Notes under the pieces: model-generated | Database searches by the model: none | What the model saw: only the letters and a program-made list of their open reading frames with translations | What the model was told of the DNA's origin: nothing | Translations under genes and position numbers: made by a program | In this document: piece by piece, positions 42,260 to 50,444 of the stretch | Numbering within the stretch: position 1 is the first letter of the stretch | Layout of the letters: each line of letters starts with the position of its first letter | DNA from: Devosia sp. | Lineage (GTDB): Bacteria; Pseudomonadota; Alphaproteobacteria; Rhizobiales; Devosiaceae | Assembly: GCF_028290625.1 (NCBI RefSeq) | Contig: NZ_JAQGJM010000014.1 | Coordinates: 1-64,000 of the forward strand | DNA: 64,000 bases | Reading direction: 5' to 3'

Positions 42260-43627
42260 TTACTTCAGCAGGTCGGCGGCGTTGGTGCCGGCGAGGGCTT
42301 CGTTGTCCGCCACGTAATCGGCAGCGGTATCACCGAAATCGTCGGCAAGCGACTTGTCGGCCTTGCTGGCGATCAGGAACTCGATCGCGGCGGTGTCCTT
42401 GGCCTTGGAGGCGGCATGCAGCAGTGCCGACAGCTTTTCGCCATCGACCGCATTCACATCGACACCGGCGTCGACGAGGTACTTGAGCACGTCGACGCTC
42501 TGGTTCGAGCCAGCGGCGGCAATGAGCGTGGTGGCGCCATCGGCATTGGCGGCCTTGATATCGCCACCGGCCGCAACCAGCGCTTCGAGCACGGGCAGCG
42601 TGTCCTCTTCGCGGGCGGCGGCGGCGATGACCGCGGTATTACCATCGGCATCGGCAACCTTGGCGTCGGCACCGGCAGCGATCAGCGCCTTGACGGCGTC
42701 GAGGCTGTTGCTTTCGGCCGCATGGATCAGCGCGGTCTTGCCTTCGGCATCAGCCGCGTTGACGTCGACACCCTGGGCAACCAGGTACTCGATCACGTCG
42801 GGCTTGTTCATGGTGGCGGCGATGTTAAGGGCATTGCGGCCCTTGGCATCGACAGCCTTCACGTCCACGCCCTTGCCGACGACATATTCGAGCACTTCAA
42901 GCGTGTTGCGCTCGGAGGCGATCAGGGCGGCGTTGCGGCCATCCTTGGCAACGGCGTCGACAGCGGCGCCCTTGGCTTCGAAGAATTTCAGCACATCGAG
43001 GTTGGGGTTGCGGAACGAGGCGTTGAGCACGCCATTCCAGCCGCGATTATCCACCAGCAGCGGATCGACGCCGAGGCCCACGACGTATTCAACGACGTTG
43101 AGGTTGGGATTGCGTTCGGCGGCGGCCAATGCGGCGTTCGCCTCGTTGATGTTGAGCGCCTGCAGGTCGAGGCCCTTCGCGATGAGGAGGTCCATCAGTT
43201 CGGTGCTCTTGGTGGCGCGTGCCGTGTAGGTCAGCAGCGTATTGCCCGACTCGTCCTTGACGTTCAGGTCGGGATTATAGGCGAAGAAGGCATTGGCGGT
43301 TTCAAGCGAGCCGCTGCCCAGCGCATAGAACAGGGGCACGCGCGCGTCGTGGCCGACGAAGTTCACATTGGCGCCGGCATCGACCAGCGCCTTGATGACA
43401 TCGCCGTCGACGCCCTGGCGCGCGGCCATGTGCAGGGGCGTATAGGCATCGGAATCGACTTCATTGACGTCGGCGCCGCCACCGATTGCCGCGGCAACGT
43501 CGGCGAGCGTGGCGGTTTTCCACCATTCGGCGTCGACCAGCACGTTGTCGGCGGCAAAAGCGGCCACACTGGTCATCAGGCCGGCGCTCAGCACGATGGC
43601 GCCGAGCAGGGTCTTGAGGTTCGTCAT
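42260..43627 (-). CDS. Exported ankyrin-repeat protein
   Basis: The protein has 455 residues from the ATG at 43627 (GGGGGA upstream). The open frame continues far upstream but that part is antisense to the neighbouring gene. A Sec signal peptide ends AFA/ADNVL. The rest is about eleven or twelve ankyrin repeats of 32-35 residues, with clear units such as GKTALIHAAESNSLDAVKALIAAGADAKVAD. Ankyrin arrays bind proteins. In the periplasm this one may scaffold the reductase, the flavinylated partner or a metal/haem protein. It lies in the flavin-transfer operon between the PepSY reductase and ApbE genes. Confidence 0.9.
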   Translation of the reverse strand: MTNLKTLLGAIVLSAGLMTSVAAFAADNVLVDAEWWKTATLADVAAAIGGGADVNEVDSDAYTPLHMAARQGVDGDVIKALVDAGANVNFVGHDARVPLFYALGSGSLETANAFFAYNPDLNVKDESGNTLLTYTARATKSTELMDLLIAKGLDLQALNINEANAALAAAERNPNLNVVEYVVGLGVDPLLVDNRGWNGVLNASFRNPNLDVLKFFEAKGAAVDAVAKDGRNAALIASERNTLEVLEYVVGKGVDVKAVDAKGRNALNIAATMNKPDVIEYLVAQGVDVNAADAEGKTALIHAAESNSLDAVKALIAAGADAKVADADGNTAVIAAAAREEDTLPVLEALVAAGGDIKAANADGATTLIAAAGSNQSVDVLKYLVDAGVDVNAVDGEKLSALLHAASKAKDTAAIEFLIASKADKSLADDFGDTAADYVADNEALAGTNAADLLK

Positions 43628-43680
43628 GGGATTATCCCCCTTGGTTGCGGCCCGCCCTCTGCGGTGCCGTTGAAAACTGG

Positions 43681-45864
43681 TCAGTAGATATCTTCGAGGT
43701 AGCGGCGCTGCCGCCGCAGGGTCGCGACGTCGCTGTCGAGGCCCGCCAGAATGATGTCGAATTCGGCGCGCACCCCCGCCGCCATGGCGCTGCTGCCGCA
43801 GACCATGATGGTGGCGCCGGCATGCAGCCGTTCGAGCAGGCCCGCGGCGTTGGCGCGGATGCGGTCCTGCACGTAGGCGGGACTGGCACCGCGCGAGAAC
43901 GCCGCGTCGAAGCGGGCCAGGCGGCCCGTCTCCAGCATTTGCCGTGTCGTGGTTTCGTAGAGAAAATCGGAGTCCGGCTTGCGCCCGCCCCAATAGAGTT
44001 CGATGGGCCTGGTGCCGCGTTCGCTGCGGATCATGCCGATAAATGGCGCTATGCCGGTTCCGGCGCCCACCATGACGACGGGGCTTTTGCGGCGCGGCAG
44101 GTGGAATTCGGGATTGGTGCGCACATAGGCGTCGATCTGCGCGCCCACGGTCAGGCCATGCAGGAAGCCAGAGCAGAGGCCGGCTTGCATATGGCGGACG
44201 CAGATTTCGACGCAGCCATCGGCAGCGTTGGAGGCGAGGGAGTAATACCGCGCGACCTGCGTGCCGGGCGCGATGACGCCGATCAGGTCGCCGGCCACGT
44301 GATGGGGCACGCCATTGCTCTCGGACTTGAAACGCAGGATGGCGGTGGGCGCGTCGACGCTGGTGCCGTAGTCGATGCGCTCGACCAGCATCAGCGGCTG
44401 GGTTGCCGGCCGAGGCGGCACGTAGCTCAGCGCCAGTGGCAGTTCGAGCACCGCGCCGAGGTCCTGACCCCATTGTGCGAAGGCGTGAGCGGACCCACGA
44501 TCGACCTGGGCGGGCGGCAACAGGCGCTGGGCACCACTCGCAGCAATCGCCGCATCGGCATCGAGCGAGAAGCGGCAATAGTGCTCGAACGACTTGTCGC
44601 CAAAACCCAGCACGGCAAAGGCCGGCAAGTGGCCACCGAACGACGACAGTTTTGGCTTGAACCGATTGGCCGATTTGGGCGCGTGCCCATCGCCATAGGT
44701 GCCGGTGAGCACCAGCAGACCCTGCGCCTTCGGATAGGCCGGCCGCAAATCGTTGAGCGCGGCGAGGTGCACGCGGCGTCCGGCGGTACTCAGCTTTTCA
44801 TGCAGGTGGCGTGCGAAGCCCCAGGTCGTTCCTGTCTCCGAGCCGACCAGTACGATCATGTCGGCGTTCGTTGCCGTTGCATTGTCAGGCACGCGAGCGC
44901 CGCCCTGGCGCAGACGGGCGAGCCAGATGGTGAAGCCGCTCACCGCGAAGATCGGCACGCTCAATGCCGTCAGGCCGAGGATGAGGCCCCAGAGCCAGGC
45001 GCCCTCGCCGGTGTGCAGCAAGGTTACCCATTCCAGCCCGACGGTCGCTGGATGATACGGCTGGGTGTCGAGCGTCTCGCCGCTGAACTGATCGACGAAG
45101 ACGAAGCCCGAGCTGGTCTTGAGCGCATAGACATCGAACCAGTCGCCCGGGATCGGATAGGTCACCTGGCGGAGGTCGGACAAGGCGATCTGCTGTAAGC
45201 CGGCCAGATCGCTGGCCGGCACGGGATCGAGTTCCTCAAGGCTTTCGGGATAGCGCGGCGGGGTCTCGTTGCCGCTCGGAATGATGAGGAACGTCACCAG
45301 CGTCAGGTAGAGTCCGGTCAGGCCGGTCAGCAGCAGCGGTACCAGGGCGATGCGCCCGCTGGTGGCATGGAGCTTTTCCATCGGCTTGCCACGCACCGGG
45401 CCGAAGACGGCGCGGATGCCGCCAAAACGCTTGATCAGCAGCGTTGCCCCGGTAACGCAGAGCAGCGTCATCAGACCGGCGCCGATCCCGGCCACGAGGC
45501 GTCCGGCATTGCCAAGTCGCAGCGAGCGGTGCAGGTCCTTCACGAATTCAAAGAACGCGCTGTCCTGCTGCGGCCCCAGCACGGCGCCGGTGCTGACGTC
45601 GACATAGTCGCGCAGGACCGTGCCGTCTTGGCGGTGCGTGAGCACGAAAGCGCCCGCTGGGGTGCGTTGCAGCTTTTCGATTTCGTCGAACTTCGGGGTC
45701 AATACTGCTAGCGCCTGGGCAACGCTGAGGTCACCTGCCGGCCGCACATAAGGGCCCAGCGCATCCACCGCCGGCACCACCGACATGATAGCGCCGGTCA
45801 GCGCCAGCAGGGCCACCAGCAGCATGCCGCCAATGCCGAACAGGGAATGCAGCCAGCGCCACAT
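43681..45864 (-). CDS. PepSY membrane domain fused to flavodoxin and ferredoxin-NADP reductase domains
   Basis: The protein has 727 residues. The N-terminal half is a PepSY-associated TM protein with spans near 8-28, 125-150, 170-195 and 285-315 and periplasmic loops between. A flavodoxin domain starts at about 330 with the FMN loop GSETGTTWG. The FNR-type module follows with FAD site RYYSLAS, NADPH site GAGTGIAPFIGMI and YWGGR. It should carry electrons from cytoplasmic NADPH through FAD and FMN to haem or flavin acceptors across the membrane. The context (DUF2271, ApbE) suggests delivery to a flavinylated periplasmic protein, or reduction of ferric siderophores. Confidence 0.9.
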   Translation of the reverse strand: MWRWLHSLFGIGGMLLVALLALTGAIMSVVPAVDALGPYVRPAGDLSVAQALAVLTPKFDEIEKLQRTPAGAFVLTHRQDGTVLRDYVDVSTGAVLGPQQDSAFFEFVKDLHRSLRLGNAGRLVAGIGAGLMTLLCVTGATLLIKRFGGIRAVFGPVRGKPMEKLHATSGRIALVPLLLTGLTGLYLTLVTFLIIPSGNETPPRYPESLEELDPVPASDLAGLQQIALSDLRQVTYPIPGDWFDVYALKTSSGFVFVDQFSGETLDTQPYHPATVGLEWVTLLHTGEGAWLWGLILGLTALSVPIFAVSGFTIWLARLRQGGARVPDNATATNADMIVLVGSETGTTWGFARHLHEKLSTAGRRVHLAALNDLRPAYPKAQGLLVLTGTYGDGHAPKSANRFKPKLSSFGGHLPAFAVLGFGDKSFEHYCRFSLDADAAIAASGAQRLLPPAQVDRGSAHAFAQWGQDLGAVLELPLALSYVPPRPATQPLMLVERIDYGTSVDAPTAILRFKSESNGVPHHVAGDLIGVIAPGTQVARYYSLASNAADGCVEICVRHMQAGLCSGFLHGLTVGAQIDAYVRTNPEFHLPRRKSPVVMVGAGTGIAPFIGMIRSERGTRPIELYWGGRKPDSDFLYETTTRQMLETGRLARFDAAFSRGASPAYVQDRIRANAAGLLERLHAGATIMVCGSSAMAAGVRAEFDIILAGLDSDVATLRRQRRYLEDIY

Positions 45865-45882
45865 GGCGCGCGTCCGCCCCGC

Positions 45883-46356
45883 TTATTCCCAGCCGGCGCG
45901 CATGACGCGAACGTAGCCGGTGCCGTCGATGCGTTCGCCGTTGTTGGTGTCCTTGAGGTCGAACAGCACGTCTTCCTCGTGCGCCGCGCCCGCCTCTACC
46001 GCCGACTCAACGCGGATGGCATAGTCGGCATTGAACCACTCGTCCTTGAGGTCGAGCTTGAGGGCGACACGGTCGCCGCCGCCGGCACTGGCGCCCGTAA
46101 TGGCATCCAGTTCCTGGGGCGCGCGCGACAGATAGCGCCACCAGCGGGGGAGATAGGAATGATATTTGGGATCCTTGCCCGAGACCCATAGCGTGGTCTC
46201 GTAGCGGCCCTCGGCATTGACCAGATAGACCGCCAGATAAGCCTCATGGCCATCGTAATTGACCATCTGGATTTGCGCCGTCACTTCTTTCGCGGCGGCA
46301 GCCGGGGCAAACGAAAGCGTGGCCAAAAGCGCCATCGCGCCAAGGGTCTTGTTCAT
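45883..46356 (-). CDS. DUF2271 periplasmic protein with predicted flavinylation site
   Basis: The protein has 157 residues with a signal peptide ending AAA/KEVTAQIQ. DUF2271 features include AYLAVYLVNAEGRYETTLWVSGKDPKYHSYLPRWWRYL. Residues 84-90 read DAITGAS, which fits the ApbE recognition pattern D-x-x-(S/T)-G-A-(S/T), with FMN expected on S90. That makes this the probable periplasmic flavoprotein acceptor of the reductase encoded next (18-bp gap). It leads the four-gene operon behind a TGA-N9-TCA site. Confidence 0.87.
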   Translation of the reverse strand: MNKTLGAMALLATLSFAPAAAAKEVTAQIQMVNYDGHEAYLAVYLVNAEGRYETTLWVSGKDPKYHSYLPRWWRYLSRAPQELDAITGASAGGGDRVALKLDLKDEWFNADYAIRVESAVEAGAAHEEDVLFDLKDTNNGERIDGTGYVRVMRAGWE

Positions 46357-46417
46357 ATCGATCTATCTCTGGATCGCGCGGCGGAGCCCGCGCGAATAAG
46401 TCCCCCTATAGATAATA

Positions 46418-46432
46418 TGACTTCTACAATCA
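46418..46432 (-). promoter_or_regulatory. Possible iron-responsive (RirA/IRO-type) operator
   Basis: TGA-CTTCTACAA-TCA fits the TGA-N9-TCA core recognised by the iron regulator RirA in Hyphomicrobiales. It lies 62 nt before the DUF2271 start, in an A/T-rich segment that also offers TTGATT and TATAGG at 17-bp spacing on the minus strand as a promoter. The core is short and will occur by chance, so context carries most of the weight. Confidence 0.35.
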
Positions 46433-46585
46433 AGTTCATTTTCGACTGCCGCACGGTGGTTGATTTCGGCCCCGCTCGGCGAAAGCCAAGCTTGCCAATT
46501 GAGCCGTGTGGGGTCAGTCTCAGCCGGCAACGTTCAGTGGGTACACACGCCGGTATTCTTTGGTCAGGAATGGGGAGTTCAGGTC

Positions 46586-47299
46586 ATGATCGTGGATAAT
46601 GGGATTGCCGATGCCGGCGACGTGGGCGAGGTAGCTCGGCCCGGGCTTTGGGCGGGAGCTCTCAGCCGCCGGTCGTTTCTGCTCGGCTCTGCTGTCGGTA
46701 TTAGCGCGCTGGCACTTGCCGGTTGCGCGACATCCGGCAGCGATATGAGCCTTGCCGAGGCGGAGCGGGTCTACGGACCCGTGCCTGACGAGCGATTCCC
46801 GATCCCGGCCGTCGCTGTCAATAAGATCAACCCGAAATACCTTCGCCGGACAGTGCGCTACGACAGCAAGGAAGCAGCCGGCACAATTATCGTCGATCCC
46901 CGCAACCACTACGTTTACCGCATCGAAGACGGCGGAAACGCGACACGTTATGGCGCCAGCGTTGGCCGGGCCGGGTTCCTGTGGAACGGCGACGCCTATA
47001 TCGGGCGCAAAGCCGAATGGCCCGTCTGGACGCCGCCCAGGGAGATGATCCTGCGGCAACCGGAAGCCGCCAAATATGCCGGCGGCATGCCGCCGGGCCT
47101 CGACAATCCGCTCGGCGCCCGCACGCTGTATCTCTATCAGAACGGCGTTTACACGCTTTACACGCTCTACAGCACACGGGTGGCGGAAACGATTGGGAAA
47201 GGCATTTCAAGCGGTTGTATCGGCCTTCTCACGCAGGACATGATCGACCTCTATTCGCGGACGCCGGTAAACACCAAGGTGATCGTGCTGCGCGCCTAG
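46586..47299 (+). CDS. YkuD/L,D-transpeptidase-like lipoprotein lacking the usual histidine
   Basis: The protein has 237 residues from the ATG at 46586 (GGGGAG upstream). The twin-arginine motif SRRSFLLG (R28-R29) is followed by the lipobox LAGC (C47), so it is a Tat-exported lipoprotein. The YkuD domain (about 95-237) has IIVDPRNHYVYRIEDGG and the nucleophile C211 in ISSGCIGLL. Normal family members have IHGT about 16 residues before the Cys region and CIR after it. Here these are LYST and CIG, so the catalytic His is missing. It may be inactive, bind peptidoglycan or use another base. Confidence 0.85.
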   Translation: MIVDNGIADAGDVGEVARPGLWAGALSRRSFLLGSAVGISALALAGCATSGSDMSLAEAERVYGPVPDERFPIPAVAVNKINPKYLRRTVRYDSKEAAGTIIVDPRNHYVYRIEDGGNATRYGASVGRAGFLWNGDAYIGRKAEWPVWTPPREMILRQPEAAKYAGGMPPGLDNPLGARTLYLYQNGVYTLYTLYSTRVAETIGKGISSGCIGLLTQDMIDLYSRTPVNTKVIVLRA

Positions 47300-47514
47300 G
47301 CGACGGCAAGCAGGGCCGTTTTCTGCTCCTCGAATTGCGAACCCAGGCAGCCCGCCCATCTCGTCACCACATCGGCGATCGGCGACGGTTCCAACGGGCC
47401 GCTATGACACGGCCGCATTGAAGCCGCTGGTCTTTGCTTTAGTCCGATGGCGGACCAAGACTTGCATTCCCCCACTCTGTGGCGCGCAAGTATCTCTCGG
47501 TAGGGAGTTTAAAA

Positions 47515-47721
47515 ATGAGGGACGTCACAGTAGAAATCCTGAAAGTTCGAGACCATGGTCAAACTTACAAGGCCTTTTACTATGTCGAGGACGGGGTAAT
47601 ACATGCCGACTTGGCTGGAAAGCTCCAGGCAACAATCTGCCTGGGTGTGCCGGCGGCCGACATTGTTCGGGCCTTGCTTACAGAGCGCATCTTGCAAATG
47701 AGCGTTCAGCGGGTTCACTGA
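47515..47721 (+). CDS. Hypothetical protein, 68 residues
   Basis: The ATG at 47515 is preceded by TAGGGAG, a good ribosome-binding site; an ATG 12 codons earlier is less likely. The product has strand-like segments VTVEILKVRDHGQTYKAFYYVEDGVIHADL and a helix VPAADIVRALLTERIL, suggesting a small folded alpha/beta protein. No family recognised, no signal or membrane span. Its local GC is lower than that of the neighbours. It lies alone in the gap between the transpeptidase-like gene and the convergent decarboxylase gene. Confidence 0.65.
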   Translation: MRDVTVEILKVRDHGQTYKAFYYVEDGVIHADLAGKLQATICLGVPAADIVRALLTERILQMSVQRVH

Positions 47722-47797
47722 ATCGCCGATACGAGGATCCGGCCGGATCAGGATTCACTAACGTCTTCGCGACCAGCTCTGTTGGACCGCATTTCGG

Positions 47798-49264
47798 TCA
47801 AGGCGAGGTCGAGACCTCTGACTGGAGCCGCACGACCTCTCGTACAAGAACATCGAGATCGGTGCACCGGGTCCGGTGGTTCGTGATTGCGACCCGCAGG
47901 CAATGCTGTCCCTTGATGGTCGTGTCAGACAGTACGGCGATGCCCTCCTCCTGGAGCCGCAGCATGATCTCCACGTTCAGGGTCTTGATGGCTTCCGGAT
48001 CAGGATTATCGGTCCGGCAGGCAAAGCAGACAATGTTGAGCGTCGTTGGCGTCAGACGCTCCAGCGTGGGTTCGGCATCGATGAGGTCACTCAGATAGTG
48101 GGCCTGGGCAATGTTCTGGTCGATCAGCCGGCCGAACTTTTCAATGCCATGCTGCTTGATCGCCATCCAAACCTTGAGCGCGCGAAAACCGCGTGTGGTT
48201 TGCAGACCATATTCGTGCAGCCAAGCTCCGGCAGCCAGGCCCCGCGGCGAGGATTCCAGATATTCGGGCGTGACCGCGAACGTGCCGTGATGCGCCTGTG
48301 GATCGCGGACCAGGGCGCAGCCCACCTCGAACGGGGCATGCAACCACTTGTGTGGATCGAGCGCCACAGAATCGGCACGCTCTATGCCGGCCACCAGATG
48401 CCGATTGGCTGGGGCAATGGCCGCCAGCGCGCCGATGCAGCCATCGACGTGGAACCACAATTCTTCCTCGACCGCCAGCGAAGCCAGCGCGTCCAGATCA
48501 TCGATGGCGCCCGAATTGACGGTGCCGGCCGTGCCGATGATGCATGCCGGACGAAAGCCGGCGACCCGGTCCTCCCAAATCGCCATGCGGAGGGCGGCAA
48601 GGTCGATGCGCATGGCATCGTCGCTGGGAATGCGGCGCAGGGCCTGGTTGCCCAACCCCAATGCCTCCAAGGCCTTGCGGTGGCAGGAATGCACCTGATC
48701 GGAAGCGTAGAAGCGCAGTTGCCGGGGCATGGCGGCAACCCCGCACTCACGAACGTCGACGTCGGCCTTGACGTTGCGCGCGACGGTCAGCCCGATGAGA
48801 TTGGCCATCGAGCCACCGCTTTCCAGAGTACCGCTGGCGCTGGCCGGAAAGCCGACCATCTGCTTGCACCAGCCCACGACTTGCTGGTCCATCAGGGCCG
48901 CGGCGTGGTTGCCGCCACCAAGATTGGACCCCTGCACTGCCGCCAGGAAATCTCCCAGAGCACCGGCAATGTTGGATGACCCCATATACCAGGACCAGAA
49001 GCGCGGATGCACATTGCCCATCGGATAGGGCATCAGGTTTTCCGTCACCGAACGATAGACCACCGCAAGCGGAGAAGGCCCGCGTGGCAGCGGCTCGGCA
49101 AAGACCTCCCGAACCTCGGCTGGCATGGGCTGCCACGGCGGCCGCTCGCGTATGTCGCGCAGATAGCTCACGGCGTCGCTGACAATCTGGTGCGACAGAG
49201 CCTCTGTCGCACCCCAATCCTCGGGATCGAGAGTCTCCTCGATCCGTTCCAACAACCCGTCCAT
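47798..49264 (-). CDS. PLP-dependent group II (aromatic amino acid-type) decarboxylase
   Basis: The protein has 488 residues from the ATG at 49264. PLP-binding features are H192 in SDQVHSCHRKAL, D274 in WFHVDGCIGA and the Schiff-base lysine K306 in DPHKWLHAPFEVG. Group II enzymes decarboxylate aromatic amino acids, glutamate, 2,4-diaminobutyrate, cysteine sulfinate or related acids. The ATG shares one base with the stop of the upstream cysteine-synthase-like gene (TGATG), so the two are translationally coupled. The product of that synthase is the natural candidate substrate. Confidence 0.9.
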   Translation of the reverse strand: MDGLLERIEETLDPEDWGATEALSHQIVSDAVSYLRDIRERPPWQPMPAEVREVFAEPLPRGPSPLAVVYRSVTENLMPYPMGNVHPRFWSWYMGSSNIAGALGDFLAAVQGSNLGGGNHAAALMDQQVVGWCKQMVGFPASASGTLESGGSMANLIGLTVARNVKADVDVRECGVAAMPRQLRFYASDQVHSCHRKALEALGLGNQALRRIPSDDAMRIDLAALRMAIWEDRVAGFRPACIIGTAGTVNSGAIDDLDALASLAVEEELWFHVDGCIGALAAIAPANRHLVAGIERADSVALDPHKWLHAPFEVGCALVRDPQAHHGTFAVTPEYLESSPRGLAAGAWLHEYGLQTTRGFRALKVWMAIKQHGIEKFGRLIDQNIAQAHYLSDLIDAEPTLERLTPTTLNIVCFACRTDNPDPEAIKTLNVEIMLRLQEEGIAVLSDTTIKGQHCLRVAITNHRTRCTDLDVLVREVVRLQSEVSTSP

Positions 49265-50349
49265 CACGCAGCGGCCAATTGGTAGCCGGGGGTCGAGCGG
49301 GACAGAGCGAGTTCCTCTTCGTCCATCTCGGTCGGGATCGCCTCGAACAATGGCGTCGTCATGTAACGCTCCCCGGTATCGGGCAGCATGCACAGGATGA
49401 CGGAGCCCGGCTCGGCCCGCTCGGCCACCTGGTGGGCCACGGCAAAGCTTGCCCCGCCCGAGATGCCGGTCAGAATGCCTTCCTTCTGGGCCAACTGCCT
49501 CGCCCAATGCATGCCGTCGACGCCCGCGACTGGGATGAGCTCGTCATACCCCTTGCGATCGACCGCTTCCTGCAAAACCTGCGGGATGAAGTCGGGCGTC
49601 CAGCCCTGGATCGGGTGCGGGGTGAAGGCGGGGTGGCTTGTCGCTGGCGCGCCGCCGACGCCACGGGCCTGGGGTTCGCCGCTGCCCAGCAATTGGGCGA
49701 TATCGGGTTCGACCAGAACGATCCTGGTCTCGGGGCGTTCGCGGCGAAGCACCCGGCCAATGCCCGCAACCGTACCGCCAGTGCCATAGCCGGTGACGAC
49801 ATAATCGAGCCTTGAGCCGGCGAAATCATTGATGATCTCGCGCGCCGTAGTAGCCTCATGGATATCGGCATTGGCGCTGGTCTCGAATTGCCGTGCCAGG
49901 AACCAGCCATTGGCCTCGGCCAATTCGACCGCCTTGTTGTACATGCCCAACCCTTTCTGGGCCCGGGGCGTCAGCACCACCTTGGCGCCAAACATGCGCA
50001 TCAGCCTGCGACGCTCTATGGAAAAGCTGTCGGCCATGGTGACGACCAGCGGATAACCCTTCTGGGCGCAGACCATGGCGAGCCCGATGCCGGTGTTGCC
50101 ACTGGTGGCCTCAACCACGGTCTGGCCCGGCTTGAGGGCACCGCTGCGCTCGGCCGCCTCGATAATGTTGAGGGCAAGCCGATCCTTGACCGATCCGGCG
50201 GGATTGAAGAACTCGGCCTTCACGTAGAGCGAGACGCCCGGAACGGCCAGGTTATTGACACGGATCGCGGGAGTATCACCCACCGTTTCGAGAATGCTGT
50301 CGAATAACCGTCCACGTCCCTTGGTGGTTCGAATCTTTGTATCTTGCAT
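49264..50349 (-). CDS. Cysteine synthase-like PLP enzyme (beta-substituted alanine synthase family)
   Basis: The protein has 361 residues. The fold II PLP enzyme has K55 in NPAGSVKDRLAL, the substrate loop ATSGNTGIGLAM (82-93) and the phosphate-binding GYGTGGTVAGIGRVL near 190. CysK is about 310-325 residues, so this has an extra N-terminal 15 or so and a C-terminal 30 residues, as in specialised members such as SbnA-like or CBS-like forms. It replaces an activated serine side chain with a nucleophile. Being coupled to a decarboxylase rather than cysE argues for a dedicated amine-forming pathway rather than bulk cysteine supply. Confidence 0.88.
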   Translation of the reverse strand: MQDTKIRTTKGRGRLFDSILETVGDTPAIRVNNLAVPGVSLYVKAEFFNPAGSVKDRLALNIIEAAERSGALKPGQTVVEATSGNTGIGLAMVCAQKGYPLVVTMADSFSIERRRLMRMFGAKVVLTPRAQKGLGMYNKAVELAEANGWFLARQFETSANADIHEATTAREIINDFAGSRLDYVVTGYGTGGTVAGIGRVLRRERPETRIVLVEPDIAQLLGSGEPQARGVGGAPATSHPAFTPHPIQGWTPDFIPQVLQEAVDRKGYDELIPVAGVDGMHWARQLAQKEGILTGISGGASFAVAHQVAERAEPGSVILCMLPDTGERYMTTPLFEAIPTEMDEEELALSRSTPGYQLAAA

Positions 50350-50444
50350 GTTGCTTTCTCCCTTTCGGCAGCCGGATGAGGCCGGATGCGCCTTTGCTGA
50401 ATCAATGCTAGGATGAACTATAGCCGACTATCGTGGGAGCAGGC

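Noticed and set aside
42032..43687. 551-codon plus-strand frame opposite the ankyrin gene
   Set aside because: The apparent repeats in its translation simply mirror the ankyrin repeats on the true strand.
43628..44578. Long in-frame upstream extension of the ankyrin gene
   Set aside because: It lies across the PepSY-diflavin gene in another frame of the same strand. A signal peptide and ribosome-binding site mark the real start at 43627.
47418..48098. 226-codon plus-strand frame overlapping the small gene and the decarboxylase end
   Set aside because: Mostly antisense to the decarboxylase, with Arg/Ser-rich composition. The 68-residue frame at 47515 has the better start site.
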